Shown: piece by piece, positions 5,495 to 13,259 of the stretch | Numbering within the stretch: position 1 is the first letter of the stretch | Layout of the letters: the number at the start of each line of letters is the position of its first letter | DNA from: Myxococcales bacterium | GTDB taxonomy: Bacteria; Myxococcota; Myxococcia; Myxococcales; Myxococcaceae | Direction of reading: 5' to 3' | Assembly: GCA_003153055.1 (NCBI GenBank) | Contig: PMBV01000008.1 | Location: 1-13,259 of the forward strand | DNA length: 13,259 nt | The notes under the pieces: model-generated | Seen by the model: only the letters and a program-made list of their open reading frames with translations | Databases searched by the model: none | Told to the model about the DNA's origin: nothing | Made by a program: the position numbers and the translations under genes

Positions 5495-6697
5495 ATGCGT
5501 ACCTTTTCGCTTCGACAATTCTCAAGTGCTGAGTCGCTTCAATCTGTGCATCCGCAGCTCCTCCTGGGGTTGCTTGTCCGGTACCGGGAGTACTTCTCCG
5601 CCCAGGGCTTCGACGTCGGTCGATTCAGGGGGAGAAACTCCGACTACCGCGCCATCTGTCGAGTCCTCATGGCTCCAAGGGGCGGCATCCCGGCCGGCCT
5701 CTTCGAGGACTTGTGCTTCGTCGCCGAGATGTCCACACCCGATGCGATGGATGCCCTCCTGGAGGCAGCCCGGCGTGCGGGCCTCAAGTTGGAGGCGGGG
5801 GTGGAGTCGACGCCAGCGGACGTCGCGCTCCTGGTGCGGCTGACCGCACCTCACCTGCTCGAGGAGCAGCACGCGGAGTCCTTCCTCTCTCGGCGCCGGA
5901 TTGTCGTCGACTACTTCAAGGCTCGGGCCGGCGCCGCCGCGGCCTACCGTGCGCCGAGTCTGGAGAGGCTCAGGGCCTTCGAGGAGGAGCTTGGAGCCCG
6001 TCTCGATGGGATGAATCGAGGCCGAGGGTGCAGCGTGCTCCTCTTCGAGAGGGCGGACGGCGTTTGGTTCCTCGTGCGCCGAGGCGATGCCCGTCGGCGA
6101 GAGGGCGCGCTCGAGGGCGATGGCTCCCTGTCGGTGGTGGACTTGCACCCCAAGCGGTGTGACGTCCTCAGGTACAAGGAGAGCCAAGGCGAGCTCGCCA
6201 TCAGCGTCGAGGGGCATGGCCGGAAGCGGCTGGTTGCCCTCTACAGGGAGCTCTTCGGGGAGCTGCTCTTCGAGGACAGGGCCAGGTTTCCAAAGGCGGC
6301 GAAGTACACCCTGGAGCCGCTCTCCGCGGCGGGCGAGGACTCGCTCATCTGCGCCGACGTCGAGGGCATCGAGCACGTCACCTTGACGGAGGTGGAGGTG
6401 CGTCAGGGGGACACCCTCGGGTCTGCTGAGAGGCTCCGGGCCAGGGACGTCTTCGAGTTGCTGCGGCTGAGGAAGAGGGGGTTACCCCAGGGGCGCATCA
6501 TGAGAGCCACCTTCATGGTGAGGTTCTCCGACGCCAGGACGCCGCGGGCCGTCACCATCCACCCGAGGAACGTGGCGAGCTACACGCGCGACTCCGATGC
6601 AGGCGTCGTCGAGCGGTGGCTCATCCGACGTGGTTTCACGCAGGTGGGGACGGGGGCGCGCGATGGAATCGCTGCTTCGATGCTGGCGTGCCGTTGA
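5495..6697 (+). CDS. Unknown 400-aa protein, first gene of the divergent cassette
   Basis: The ATG at 5495 is preceded by GGGGGCGAGAG; a TTG five codons earlier is the alternative start. I do not recognise the family. The N-terminal 170 residues are helical (QLLLGLLVRYREYFSAQG, ALLEAARRAGLKLE, ADVALLVRLTAPHLLEE). A central alpha/beta region, about 178-300, has strands such as CSVLLFERADGVWFLVRRG, VVDLHPKRCDVLRY and GELAISVEG, followed by RKRLVALYRELFGELLFED. The C-terminal part holds IMRATFMVRFSD, AVTIHPRNV (352-360) and VVERWLIRRGF. The HPRN motif recurs in the partner protein. There is no signal peptide, membrane segment or obvious nucleotide-binding motif. The downstream gene starts inside this one (35-bp overlap), so the two are probably translated together and act in one process. 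A defence, regulatory or replication-control role would be a guess. Confidence 0.85.
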   Translation: MRTFSLRQFSSAESLQSVHPQLLLGLLVRYREYFSAQGFDVGRFRGRNSDYRAICRVLMAPRGGIPAGLFEDLCFVAEMSTPDAMDALLEAARRAGLKLEAGVESTPADVALLVRLTAPHLLEEQHAESFLSRRRIVVDYFKARAGAAAAYRAPSLERLRAFEEELGARLDGMNRGRGCSVLLFERADGVWFLVRRGDARRREGALEGDGSLSVVDLHPKRCDVLRYKESQGELAISVEGHGRKRLVALYRELFGELLFEDRARFPKAAKYTLEPLSAAGEDSLICADVEGIEHVTLTEVEVRQGDTLGSAERLRARDVFELLRLRKRGLPQGRIMRATFMVRFSDARTPRAVTIHPRNVASYTRDSDAGVVERWLIRRGFTQVGTGARDGIAASMLACR

Positions 6698-7901
6698 GGC
6701 TTGCTCCTGGGGTGAGGCCATCCAGATTGAGTGGGAGGGGCACTTCGGCGCTGATGCCACGGCTCTCCGCCCCTACCTCCGCCCAACCGGGGCCATCGCT
6801 GCCAGCTACCCCTGTCCCGATGGCACCGGCGACTATTGCCCTCGGTACGTGCATTTCCGGAACGGCGTCTACGATGCCGTGTGCGGCAACGTGCCGAATG
6901 AGTGCGAGCGGGTGCGGCTCAAGAAGACGGACCTTGCGGTTTACGCACTGGATGCCCCGGCCTTCTTGAGGCCATTGGTGGCCGCTGCGTGCGAGCGCGA
7001 ACTGCTCGAGCCGGTGGCGCTGCCCGGCCTCGAGGGGCTGCTCCCCGTCGGCATCTTGGCTCGCCGGGCCGGGCGGGTCCTGGTGGTGCTCGCGACGCAG
7101 GAGGGGTTTGCTCACCTGGGCGCGGTGCTGCACCTCCGTCACAGCGCCAGCGCGGATGCTGTCGCGGTGCTGGTCGACCGTGCCCGCGCCGAAATTCGGA
7201 CCTTCGACGGTGTCGTCGGGCTCCCCCTGGGGGACCCGGCGGAGCCGCGCCTCTGGAGAGCCCTCCGACTTCTGTGGCCCGAGTCATGGGCGGAGCGAGC
7301 CAAGCGGAAGGAGGCCATCTTCGAGGACGTGCGGCTCGAGATTGCGACCGCGGTCGAGGGGCATGTGGTCCGCTTGAATGGGGTGGAGCTCGAGGACTTC
7401 AGGCACAGCGACATCAAGCTGGCGCGGCTCCTCGTGCTCGCCGCTGCGCGGCACAGGGATTCGGACGTGGAGCGAGGCGGGTGGATCAACAAGCCGACGT
7501 TGCAGTTGACCGAGAAGGAGAAAGACCTCGGCGAGCTCCGCCGGGCGTTGGTGGACACGGCCGACAAGCGTGTGGGGTTGAGCGAGGCCGAGCGCAAGGC
7601 ACTGCTCCAGACGTCCGCGAGCAGGCCGGGCGCGGTCCGGCTCGCGTTGCATCCGAGGAACATCCGGCTCGATGAGAGCCTGCGCGGGCTACGGCTGTTG
7701 GGCGACCGGCCTGCCGGTAGCACGGAGCTCGTGCCTCAGGTGAAGGCGAGCGCCAAAGCGATGAAGATGCTCGCCGAGGCGCGGAGGTTGGGTGCTCCGC
7801 TGCCGGCGAACACCGCCGAGATGTCCATTGGCGGGCCGCCATCCCGGAGGGCGGGTGGTGGCACTCGAGCCGTCAAACCCATGGCTCGACCTCCCCGGTA
7901 G
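6663..7901 (+). CDS. Unknown 412-aa protein with four-Cys cluster and possible winged helix
   Basis: The ATG at 6663 overlaps the upstream gene by 35 bases; an earlier in-frame start at 6597 would add 22 residues. Cys51, Cys59, Cys74 and Cys81, in a CPDGTGDYCPRYV...VCGNVPNEC pattern, look like a zinc-binding site, followed by LKKTDLAVYALD. The middle (about 120-190) is alpha/beta with strands such as RVLVVLATQ. Residues about 219-340 resemble a winged-helix DNA-binding layout: strand pair, VVRLNGVELEDF, helix IKLARLLVLAAA, GGWINKPTL, a long helix and VRLALHPRNIR. HPRN at 330-333 is shared with the upstream protein. The tail is basic and low-complexity. This suggests a DNA-binding partner of the 400-aa protein. 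Fold statements are by eye. Its 3' end overlaps the convergent primase gene by 29 bases. Confidence 0.85.
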   Translation: MESLLRCWRAVEACSWGEAIQIEWEGHFGADATALRPYLRPTGAIAASYPCPDGTGDYCPRYVHFRNGVYDAVCGNVPNECERVRLKKTDLAVYALDAPAFLRPLVAAACERELLEPVALPGLEGLLPVGILARRAGRVLVVLATQEGFAHLGAVLHLRHSASADAVAVLVDRARAEIRTFDGVVGLPLGDPAEPRLWRALRLLWPESWAERAKRKEAIFEDVRLEIATAVEGHVVRLNGVELEDFRHSDIKLARLLVLAAARHRDSDVERGGWINKPTLQLTEKEKDLGELRRALVDTADKRVGLSEAERKALLQTSASRPGAVRLALHPRNIRLDESLRGLRLLGDRPAGSTELVPQVKASAKAMKMLAEARRLGAPLPANTAEMSIGGPPSRRAGGGTRAVKPMARPPR

Positions 7902-10899
7902 TGGGCTTCGTCACGGTGGCCTCCGACGCCCCGGTAAGGGGCTTCGTCACAATGGCCTCCGACACCTCGGGTTGGCGCGTCCTCACCTCCTGTGGTGGCG
8001 ACTCGAGTTGTTGGAGCGCGTAGTGCCTCCCGCGGTGCTTGTTCCCCTCCGGCTGGGTAACGCGGAACTCGCCATAGGCCCGCTCTCGTACGCCAATCAA
8101 CGCCCTGCCGAGACGCACCTGCTGCGCCCTCTCGGTGCCCTCGCCGCGGACGGCAAGCAGCAAGTCGAGCCTCGCGCACATGGCATTCAAGTCGATGACG
8201 CGGACCGGCTGGCCTCGGAAGGCGTTCCACCAGGCGTTGGTGAATTCCCTCCAGGCCTCGCCCTCGGCGTCCGCGTCGGCGTACATCTTCTCCAGGTTGC
8301 CCAGGAATCCCGGCACCCCGGCCACCTCCAGTACGCCGCCCATCACGGCGGCCCAGTGCTCGAAGGAGCCGAGGCGCTTCTTGCCGACGGGCTTGCCCGC
8401 GGCAATCCACGCCTGGACCAGTACAAGGGCGGCATGGACGAGGCGGCCCCGATTCTCGCTGGCCCAGAGGGTGATGGGGTCATGCTTGAAGTCGGAGCGC
8501 TGCCAGGCCCTGTCTCTCTTTGGGTCCATGCGGATGCGGATGATGCGGCGGCAGAGCTCCGGGGACAGACGGGGGTTGTTGCCTGTCAGCATCCACAGCG
8601 CGTAGTTGGGGAGGACGATGATTTCCGTCTTGCCAAGAAGGCGACTGCGCCAGGAGCCTGTCGTCAGAGCGGACGTCAGGGACTGGCTGTCGATGACTCG
8701 ATTCTCCTTCGCGTTGTCGATGACGATGATGGGCTGGGCCTTCACCAACTCCGCGGTGAGCGTCTTGCGTACCTCCTCCTCGTCGCCCGGCAGCGTGCTG
8801 ACGTCGGCGGCTCGGCCAGTGCAGACGATGCTGATGAGGTTGCACAGGAGGCCTTTCCCAGAGCCTATGGAAGGAGCCTCCACGACGTGGAGGGGGGTAT
8901 TCCCGTAGATGAGGCGTCGGGCGAAGGGCAGCAGGAGCGCGGCCATCAGGTGCGCCTTGTCCGCGTCTTCGACAAGGGGGAAGTCGGCGAACAAGTCGCC
9001 AAGGAAGAGCGTCCGTGCGTTGGCGACGTCGTCCGGTGTCGGTGTCGAGGGCACCTCGGAAACCTGAAGCGTCGGGTCCGGGTGAAGCCAGAGGCTGTCT
9101 TCCTTGTGGTAGCCGGGCTCGACGATGAGGGCGCCTTGCTTGCCGAAGACGGGAGTCATGATGACGGACTCGAGGGCCGGCAACTCGGGCGACGGGAATT
9201 CGACGAGATGCCGGGCAACCTCGCGCGGGGGGAAGGCGGGGCGTCGCCCATCTTCCTTGTCGACGCTTACGAAGTCGGCGTCCCGCGTCAGAAGTCCCAT
9301 CATCCCGGTGTCGCCCAACTCGGACAGCTCCGGGGCTCTCCCCTCCTCGGCCCTCAGGTAGGCGAGGCGCCCCAGACGGCGAACGACGAGGGGTGGATCC
9401 ACCTTGAGGTAGAGCTCCTCGCCCTTCCGGGAGATGCGGGCTTTGTTGGCGGCGACGACGGCGGCGCAGGCGTCATCGACGATTTCCCGAAGCTGTCGCA
9501 AGTTGACTCGCACCTCAGGGAGTCCGGTGGTGGGCGGGTTGACAGCGGGCACCACCGGCTTCTCTGGGCTGCGCAACTTCTTCACCATCTCATTGAGGGC
9601 CCGCCTTCGCACCGAGAATCTCCGGGTGATGGTGTCGAGTACCGCGTCGGCGACGATGGGGGTGCTGCGCGAAATCGACTCCAGCACCGGGACAAGCAGT
9701 CGCTCGAGCTCCCCCGGGGGCGTCTCCTTGGGGATGCAGTCAAGCAGGTACTCGGGGTACGTCTTGGCCGCCCCCAGTACGGCCCGAAGGGCCTCGGCGC
9801 CCTTGGCTTTCACCAGCTCATTCACGTCCACCTTGTCGACGCCCTCGGGCCTGGGGATGAGGGCCATCCGGACGTTGCGCCCCTCGACCCAGAGCCCCGC
9901 GGCCGTCTCTCGTGCGCCAGCCTCTCCGGCGCCATTCACCTCGGAGTCGTTGCAAACGATGACGCGCTTGGCCTGTCGGGTGATTTGAAGCAGCTTCGGG
10001 ACATCCTGCTTGCGGAAGCGCGTCGTCACGGGCGAGATGCAGGCCACGCCCGCCTGGCGTGCACTGATGCAGTCGGTGACGCCCTCGGTGATGAGCAGCT
10101 CCTCGGCCCCCCGCGCCGCGTCCTCGTTGTAGAAGTACTCATTGCCGATGGTGGGCGAGACGTAGCTGTGCCGCTCCGAGTGCGTGAGGAGCTTCTTGTA
10201 CTTCGCCTGCTCCCATTCATTGTTGCTGGTGTACTTGGTGACTCTGCCGATGAAGTAGACGACGCTTCCCCCGCGCCAGTAAGGGAATACCAGCCGCTCG
10301 CGAAAGAAGTCCTCGACCCGGCCGCCCTTCGTTTTGATGAAGAGGCCCGTCTTCAGCGCAAGCTCTCGGCTGACTCCTTGCGCCTCGGTGAAGAGCTGGA
10401 AGAGGTGTCCGTCGGCCCAACCCAGCTGGAGGCTGTTGATTGTCTCGTCGGTGAAGCCGTACTGCTGGTGGTAGTACTCCTTTCGGATTTTGGTGGGCAG
10501 GACGCGATGGTAGTGGGCGGCGGCCGCGGTGAGGAACCGCTGCACCTCGCGCCGCTCCACCATCGACGCCAGCTCGCGGCTCCATGACGCGTTGTCCTGG
10601 TTGGGTCGCCGGATGCCACTCAATTCCGCCAGAGTGAAGACGGCCTCCTTGAAACCGCAATGGTCTCGCCGTTGGATGTAGTCGAAGACGTCGCCGCCGA
10701 GGTCGCCACCATTCGAGTAGTCGTGCCACCTCTGCTTGTCAGGCCAGACAATGAAGGACGGAGTCTTCTCTGGGTGGAACGGGGAGAGTCCCTTGAAGGA
10801 GTTGCCAGCCTGGCGCAGCTGCACGTCGCGGCCAATAACCGTGACGATGTCGGAGCCAGAGCGGACTTCCTCGGTGAAGGACTTGAAGTCCTGGCTCAT
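7873..10899 (-). CDS. DnaG-type primase fused to a helicase-like ATPase, zinc ligands lost
   Basis: This 1008-aa protein begins like DnaG: SGSDIVTVIGRDVQLRQAG (14-32), GLSPFHPEKTPSF (37-49) and GGDLGGDVFDYIQRRD (64-79). A primase core follows at about 120-250 and a Toprim domain at about 265-365 with LITEGVTD (269-276), VIVCNDSEVNGAGEAG (313-328) and VDVNEL. Residues about 620-850 form an ATPase: Walker A-like IGSGKGL at 678-684, Walker B-like IIVID at 724-728, TGNNPRLSPELCRRIIRIRMD at 772-792 split as sensor and arginine-finger segment. It should prime and perhaps unwind DNA for element replication. Unusually, the zinc-finger cysteines are replaced: Ser39 for the first and D60/N63 for the later pair, leaving His42. 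The ATG overlaps the dinG-like stop by four bases and has AAGGGGGG ahead. The C-terminus carries two 12-residue repeats. Confidence 0.9.
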   Translation of the reverse strand: MSQDFKSFTEEVRSGSDIVTVIGRDVQLRQAGNSFKGLSPFHPEKTPSFIVWPDKQRWHDYSNGGDLGGDVFDYIQRRDHCGFKEAVFTLAELSGIRRPNQDNASWSRELASMVERREVQRFLTAAAAHYHRVLPTKIRKEYYHQQYGFTDETINSLQLGWADGHLFQLFTEAQGVSRELALKTGLFIKTKGGRVEDFFRERLVFPYWRGGSVVYFIGRVTKYTSNNEWEQAKYKKLLTHSERHSYVSPTIGNEYFYNEDAARGAEELLITEGVTDCISARQAGVACISPVTTRFRKQDVPKLLQITRQAKRVIVCNDSEVNGAGEAGARETAAGLWVEGRNVRMALIPRPEGVDKVDVNELVKAKGAEALRAVLGAAKTYPEYLLDCIPKETPPGELERLLVPVLESISRSTPIVADAVLDTITRRFSVRRRALNEMVKKLRSPEKPVVPAVNPPTTGLPEVRVNLRQLREIVDDACAAVVAANKARISRKGEELYLKVDPPLVVRRLGRLAYLRAEEGRAPELSELGDTGMMGLLTRDADFVSVDKEDGRRPAFPPREVARHLVEFPSPELPALESVIMTPVFGKQGALIVEPGYHKEDSLWLHPDPTLQVSEVPSTPTPDDVANARTLFLGDLFADFPLVEDADKAHLMAALLLPFARRLIYGNTPLHVVEAPSIGSGKGLLCNLISIVCTGRAADVSTLPGDEEEVRKTLTAELVKAQPIIVIDNAKENRVIDSQSLTSALTTGSWRSRLLGKTEIIVLPNYALWMLTGNNPRLSPELCRRIIRIRMDPKRDRAWQRSDFKHDPITLWASENRGRLVHAALVLVQAWIAAGKPVGKKRLGSFEHWAAVMGGVLEVAGVPGFLGNLEKMYADADAEGEAWREFTNAWWNAFRGQPVRVIDLNAMCARLDLLLAVRGEGTERAQQVRLGRALIGVRERAYGEFRVTQPEGNKHRGRHYALQQLESPPQEVRTRQPEVSEAIVTKPLTGASEATVTKPTTGEVEPWV
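7893..7964. repeat. Two tandem 36-bp units at the convergent gene ends
   Basis: Units 7893-7928 and 7929-7964 begin CCCCGGTA and share GGGCTTCGTCAC and TGGCCTCCGAC. On the minus strand they encode a repeated peptide, EAIVTKPLTG then EATVTKPTTG, near the C-terminus of the primase. The first unit contains the stop codon of the rightward 412-aa gene, so repeat-number changes could alter both ends. Confidence 0.8.
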
Positions 10900-12995
10900 C
10901 GTTCGCCCCCCTTCATTCCTGCCCCCACCCGACTCGAAGGCTCGCCCCCTCGCGGCACCTTGGCGAGGGGCTCGACCGACGCCTGCCGCGGGGGTGGCTG
11001 GGGTTGACAGTCCGGCGGCGCAGGCTCATCGTCGCGAGCGACGACGGGGGGCGAGGTGGTGACGCGGGAGGCGACTCGCCCAGCGGCATCGAGGAAGCGA
11101 GGGATGCTTTGGATGCGCCTGGAGGAGAGCATCGGCGGGAGACTCCTGAGGAACTTCCGCCCGTAGCGGCTCTCGGCGATGCGCTTGTCGAGGATGACGA
11201 CGACGCCGATGTCACCCTGGGAGCGAATGAGGCGGCCGACGCCCTGGCGCAGGGCGATGATGGCCCGGGGCACCAGGTGCTTGTCGAAGGCGTGCTTGTC
11301 CTTCTCGCAGAGGGCGTCGATGAGGGGGTCCTCCGGGGAAGGAAACGGCAGCTTGTCGATGACGACGGCGGTGAGGGCCTCCCCTGGAACATCGATGCCC
11401 GTCCAGAAGCTCTCGGTGCCCAGCAACACGGAGCCGATGTCCTCCTTGAAGATGCGGACGAGCTCCGCACGGGGGAGCTCCCCTTGTCTCAGCACTCGGT
11501 GACGGCCGCCGGCCACCTTGTCGTAGACGGCATTCATTCCCCGGTACGAGGTGAAGAGGCCCAGCGTGCGGCCGTCGCAGGCCTCCACCACCTCTTGGAA
11601 GGCCTGGCCCGCGGCGTCCACGAAGCCGGGCTCCTTGGGGCTCGGCAGGCCCTCGGGCACCACCAGGAGAGACTGGGACTTGAAGTCGAAGGGCGTCTCC
11701 GCAATGACTTCGAGGGCGTCCTCGGGCACGCCCAACTCCCGGCGGACGAAGTCGAAGGTGCCCGAGGTGGTGAGGGTGGCCGACACCAGACACACCGAGG
11801 CGCACCGGCCGAAGAGCTCCTCTCGAAGGAGGGCACTCACGTCGATGGGCTTGGCGCAGAGTCGGGCCCGGCCCTTTGCGTCGAGCTCCAGCCAGTACAC
11901 CTTGTCGGCGTCCTTCTGGAGGAGCGCCTCCTCGAGACGGGTGCCGGCGGTGGTGGCGGCCCTGGCCGAGTTGCGCGCCGTGGTGCGCGTCTTCAAGTCG
12001 AGTGAGTCCATGCCGGCCTTCTTGATGCCGACGTTGGCGAAGGCGGACAGCGTTCGCTGCATCGCCTCGTGTGCGGTGAAGCCCGGCAGCTTCAGCCGTC
12101 GCCGATGCTGGGGGAGCTTGGCCAGCTGGGCCAGCTTGACGAAGAGCCAGTAGGAGTCCTCGCGGAGCCCTGCGGCGAGGTGCTTGTCGTCCAAGTCGCC
12201 TGCGGCCCGGGCGAGCCTCGAGAAGGTGAATTCCGAGAGGCTGAAACCGAAGAAGCCCCGGGCGATGTCGGCGGCCTCATGGGCCTCGTCGAGGATGAGG
12301 GTGTCGAAGGGTGGCAGCACCAAGTCCTGCCCTGTCTCCTTGCGCAGGGCGAGGTGGGCGAAGAGGAGGTGGTAGTTGGTGACGATGATGTCGGCGTCGA
12401 TGGCCCGGGCCTTCGCCTTCTCAAAGAAGCACTCCTCGCGGGATGTGCATTCGTTCCCGCCACAGTCATCGGCGCCGACGGAGACACAGGACCAGACGGC
12501 TGGCGCGGGGATGAAGGGGAGCTCCGAGGTGTCTCCTCCTTGGCTGTGCTTCGCCCAGGCCAGCACGTCCTTGGCTTGCTGCCGGTGGCCGACGTCGCCG
12601 AGGGCACCCAGTCGGATTCCGGTGCTTGGGTCCGAGAGGCGGGCCTTGCAGAGGTAGTTCGCCCGGCCCTTCAGGAGTGAGAAGGTGAAGGGCCAGGGCA
12701 GGACCTTCGCGAGCGTGGGGAGGTCCTTCATATACAGCTGCTCTTGCAGGGCGATGTTCGCCGTCACGATGACGACGCGCTTCTTCTGGTGGTGGGCGTG
12801 CCAGACAGCGGGAATAGAGTACGCGAAACTTTTTCCGACGCCGCACCCAGCTTCGCCCAGAGCGTGGCGCTCACCGCGCATGGCTTGGTCAACCATGCGG
12901 GCGAGCGCCACCTGGCCCTCGCGCATTTCGTAGCCGGCGAAGTGTGAGGCGAAGAGCCCGCCGTCACCAAGAACCTGATGGAGGTAGTCATTCAT
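10896..12995 (-). CDS. DinG-family Fe-S ATP-dependent helicase
   Basis: The 699-aa protein carries the XPD/DinG superfamily 2 layout. It has a Q-motif-like YEMREGQ (22-28), Walker A EAGCGVGKS (48-56), VTANIALQEQL (77-87), and Fe-S ligands Cys116, Cys170, Cys178 and Cys183 (Cys189 is extra). It also has IVTNYHLL (204-211), DEAH (236-239), SATLT (405-409), FWTGIDVPG (530-538) and QGVGRLIR (584-591). Length agrees with DinG (about 700). Such enzymes unwind DNA 5' to 3' and resolve D-loops, R-loops or replication-transcription conflicts. The ATG at 12995 has GAGGAG 7-8 bases upstream. The last 60 residues are proline- and basic-rich and poorly conserved. Its placement directly before, and overlapping, a mobile primase gene indicates an element-borne copy serving element replication, not the host repair gene. 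I therefore give no dinG symbol. Confidence 0.92.
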   Translation of the reverse strand: MNDYLHQVLGDGGLFASHFAGYEMREGQVALARMVDQAMRGERHALGEAGCGVGKSFAYSIPAVWHAHHQKKRVVIVTANIALQEQLYMKDLPTLAKVLPWPFTFSLLKGRANYLCKARLSDPSTGIRLGALGDVGHRQQAKDVLAWAKHSQGGDTSELPFIPAPAVWSCVSVGADDCGGNECTSREECFFEKAKARAIDADIIVTNYHLLFAHLALRKETGQDLVLPPFDTLILDEAHEAADIARGFFGFSLSEFTFSRLARAAGDLDDKHLAAGLREDSYWLFVKLAQLAKLPQHRRRLKLPGFTAHEAMQRTLSAFANVGIKKAGMDSLDLKTRTTARNSARAATTAGTRLEEALLQKDADKVYWLELDAKGRARLCAKPIDVSALLREELFGRCASVCLVSATLTTSGTFDFVRRELGVPEDALEVIAETPFDFKSQSLLVVPEGLPSPKEPGFVDAAGQAFQEVVEACDGRTLGLFTSYRGMNAVYDKVAGGRHRVLRQGELPRAELVRIFKEDIGSVLLGTESFWTGIDVPGEALTAVVIDKLPFPSPEDPLIDALCEKDKHAFDKHLVPRAIIALRQGVGRLIRSQGDIGVVVILDKRIAESRYGRKFLRSLPPMLSSRRIQSIPRFLDAAGRVASRVTTSPPVVARDDEPAPPDCQPQPPPRQASVEPLAKVPRGGEPSSRVGAGMKGGER

Positions 12996-13019
12996 TGGGG
13001 GGCTCCTCGCCTCGGGCAG

Positions 13020-13259
13020 TCATTGGAAAGGGTCAGCCGGGCCCGAGAGGGACGTGGCCGCGTCCGCCTCCGCCTGCAGCTGCGCGACGAAGGCGCTGGC
13101 CTTCTCCATCTGCTCGGCGGGCAAGTCCTTGATGCGCTGGATGCCGAACCTCTGGAGGAACTTGTCGACCGCCTCCCTGGGCAGCGCCTTCAGCTGCGCG
13201 ATGAGTGCCTGGGTTGGGCTCGCCTCGACGGTACCGCTCACCTTCTCGTCGTAGCTGCC
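13020..13259 (-). CDS. C-terminal end of an unidentified gene upstream of DinG
   Basis: The frame is open to the window edge and ends 24 bases before the DinG ATG, giving at least 79 residues. A GTG at 13241 could start a 73-aa protein, but the six upstream codons (GSYDEK) read on naturally, so a longer gene is more likely. The visible part is GTVEASPTQALIAQL, a helix ALPREAVDKFLQRFG, IQRIKDLPAEQ and a helix MEKASAFVAQLQAEAD, then an acidic/polar tail ending PADPFQ. Short tails with FGIxxIxDLPAEQ occur in several phage and plasmid recombination or single-strand annealing proteins, but also elsewhere, so I leave the function open. Spacing and direction put it in one operon with DinG and primase. 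Confidence 0.65.
   Translation of the reverse strand, partial: GSYDEKVSGTVEASPTQALIAQLKALPREAVDKFLQRFGIQRIKDLPAEQMEKASAFVAQLQAEADAATSLSGPADPFQ

Noticed and set aside
5522..6376. Minus-strand open frame of 284 codons
   Set aside because: It is antisense to the 400-aa gene, whose overlap with the next gene and structured sequence support the plus strand.
7792..10587. Plus-strand open frame of 931 codons
   Set aside because: It lies antisense to the primase gene, whose DnaG, Toprim and ATPase motifs are unmistakable. Long antisense frames are expected in DNA of this GC content.

Overview
The window is GC-rich DNA whose small high-GC genes, strong GAGGA-type ribosome sites and gene families suggest a myxobacterium or related deltaproteobacterium. 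That host call is inference; no rRNA, tRNA or host marker gene is present. The gene content is that of an integrated mobile element: a large serine recombinase module, a DNA replication module, a divergent two-gene cargo cassette and a tail of small genes behind repeated leaders.

Layout from left to right. Positions 1-446 (minus) hold the N-terminal half of a GIY-YIG nuclease-fold protein, cut by the window edge. Positions 447-2003 hold small minus-strand genes (1543-1845, 1068-1394, 871-1059), a broken gene relic (617-874) and three copies of a promoter/leader repeat (447-581, 1395-1489, 1846-1983). Positions 2004-4536 (minus) are a three-gene unit with 4-base overlaps: a DUF2924 protein, a large serine recombinase and a ParB/KorB-like helix-turn-helix protein. 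A 65-aa small gene lies upstream (4646-4843).

Positions 4844-5494 are a 651-bp divergent intergenic region with a cluster of phased GTGCATYAC repeats. Rightward from it run two overlapping genes of unknown function (5495-6697 and 6663-7901). The second has a four-cysteine cluster and a possible winged helix, and the two proteins share an HPRN motif near their C-termini. They meet tail to tail, with a 29-bp overlap, a leftward replication operon (13259 to 7873). This operon holds the end of an unidentified gene, a DinG-family Fe-S helicase and a 1008-aa primase-helicase whose zinc-finger cysteines have been lost.

Taken together, the recombinase module probably moves the element, the primase/DinG operon probably copies or processes its DNA, and the divergent pair and small leader-linked genes look like cargo or control functions. 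The strongest candidates for something undescribed are the divergent two-gene cassette with its repeat-bearing control region, and the repeated leader that heads three unrelated small genes.
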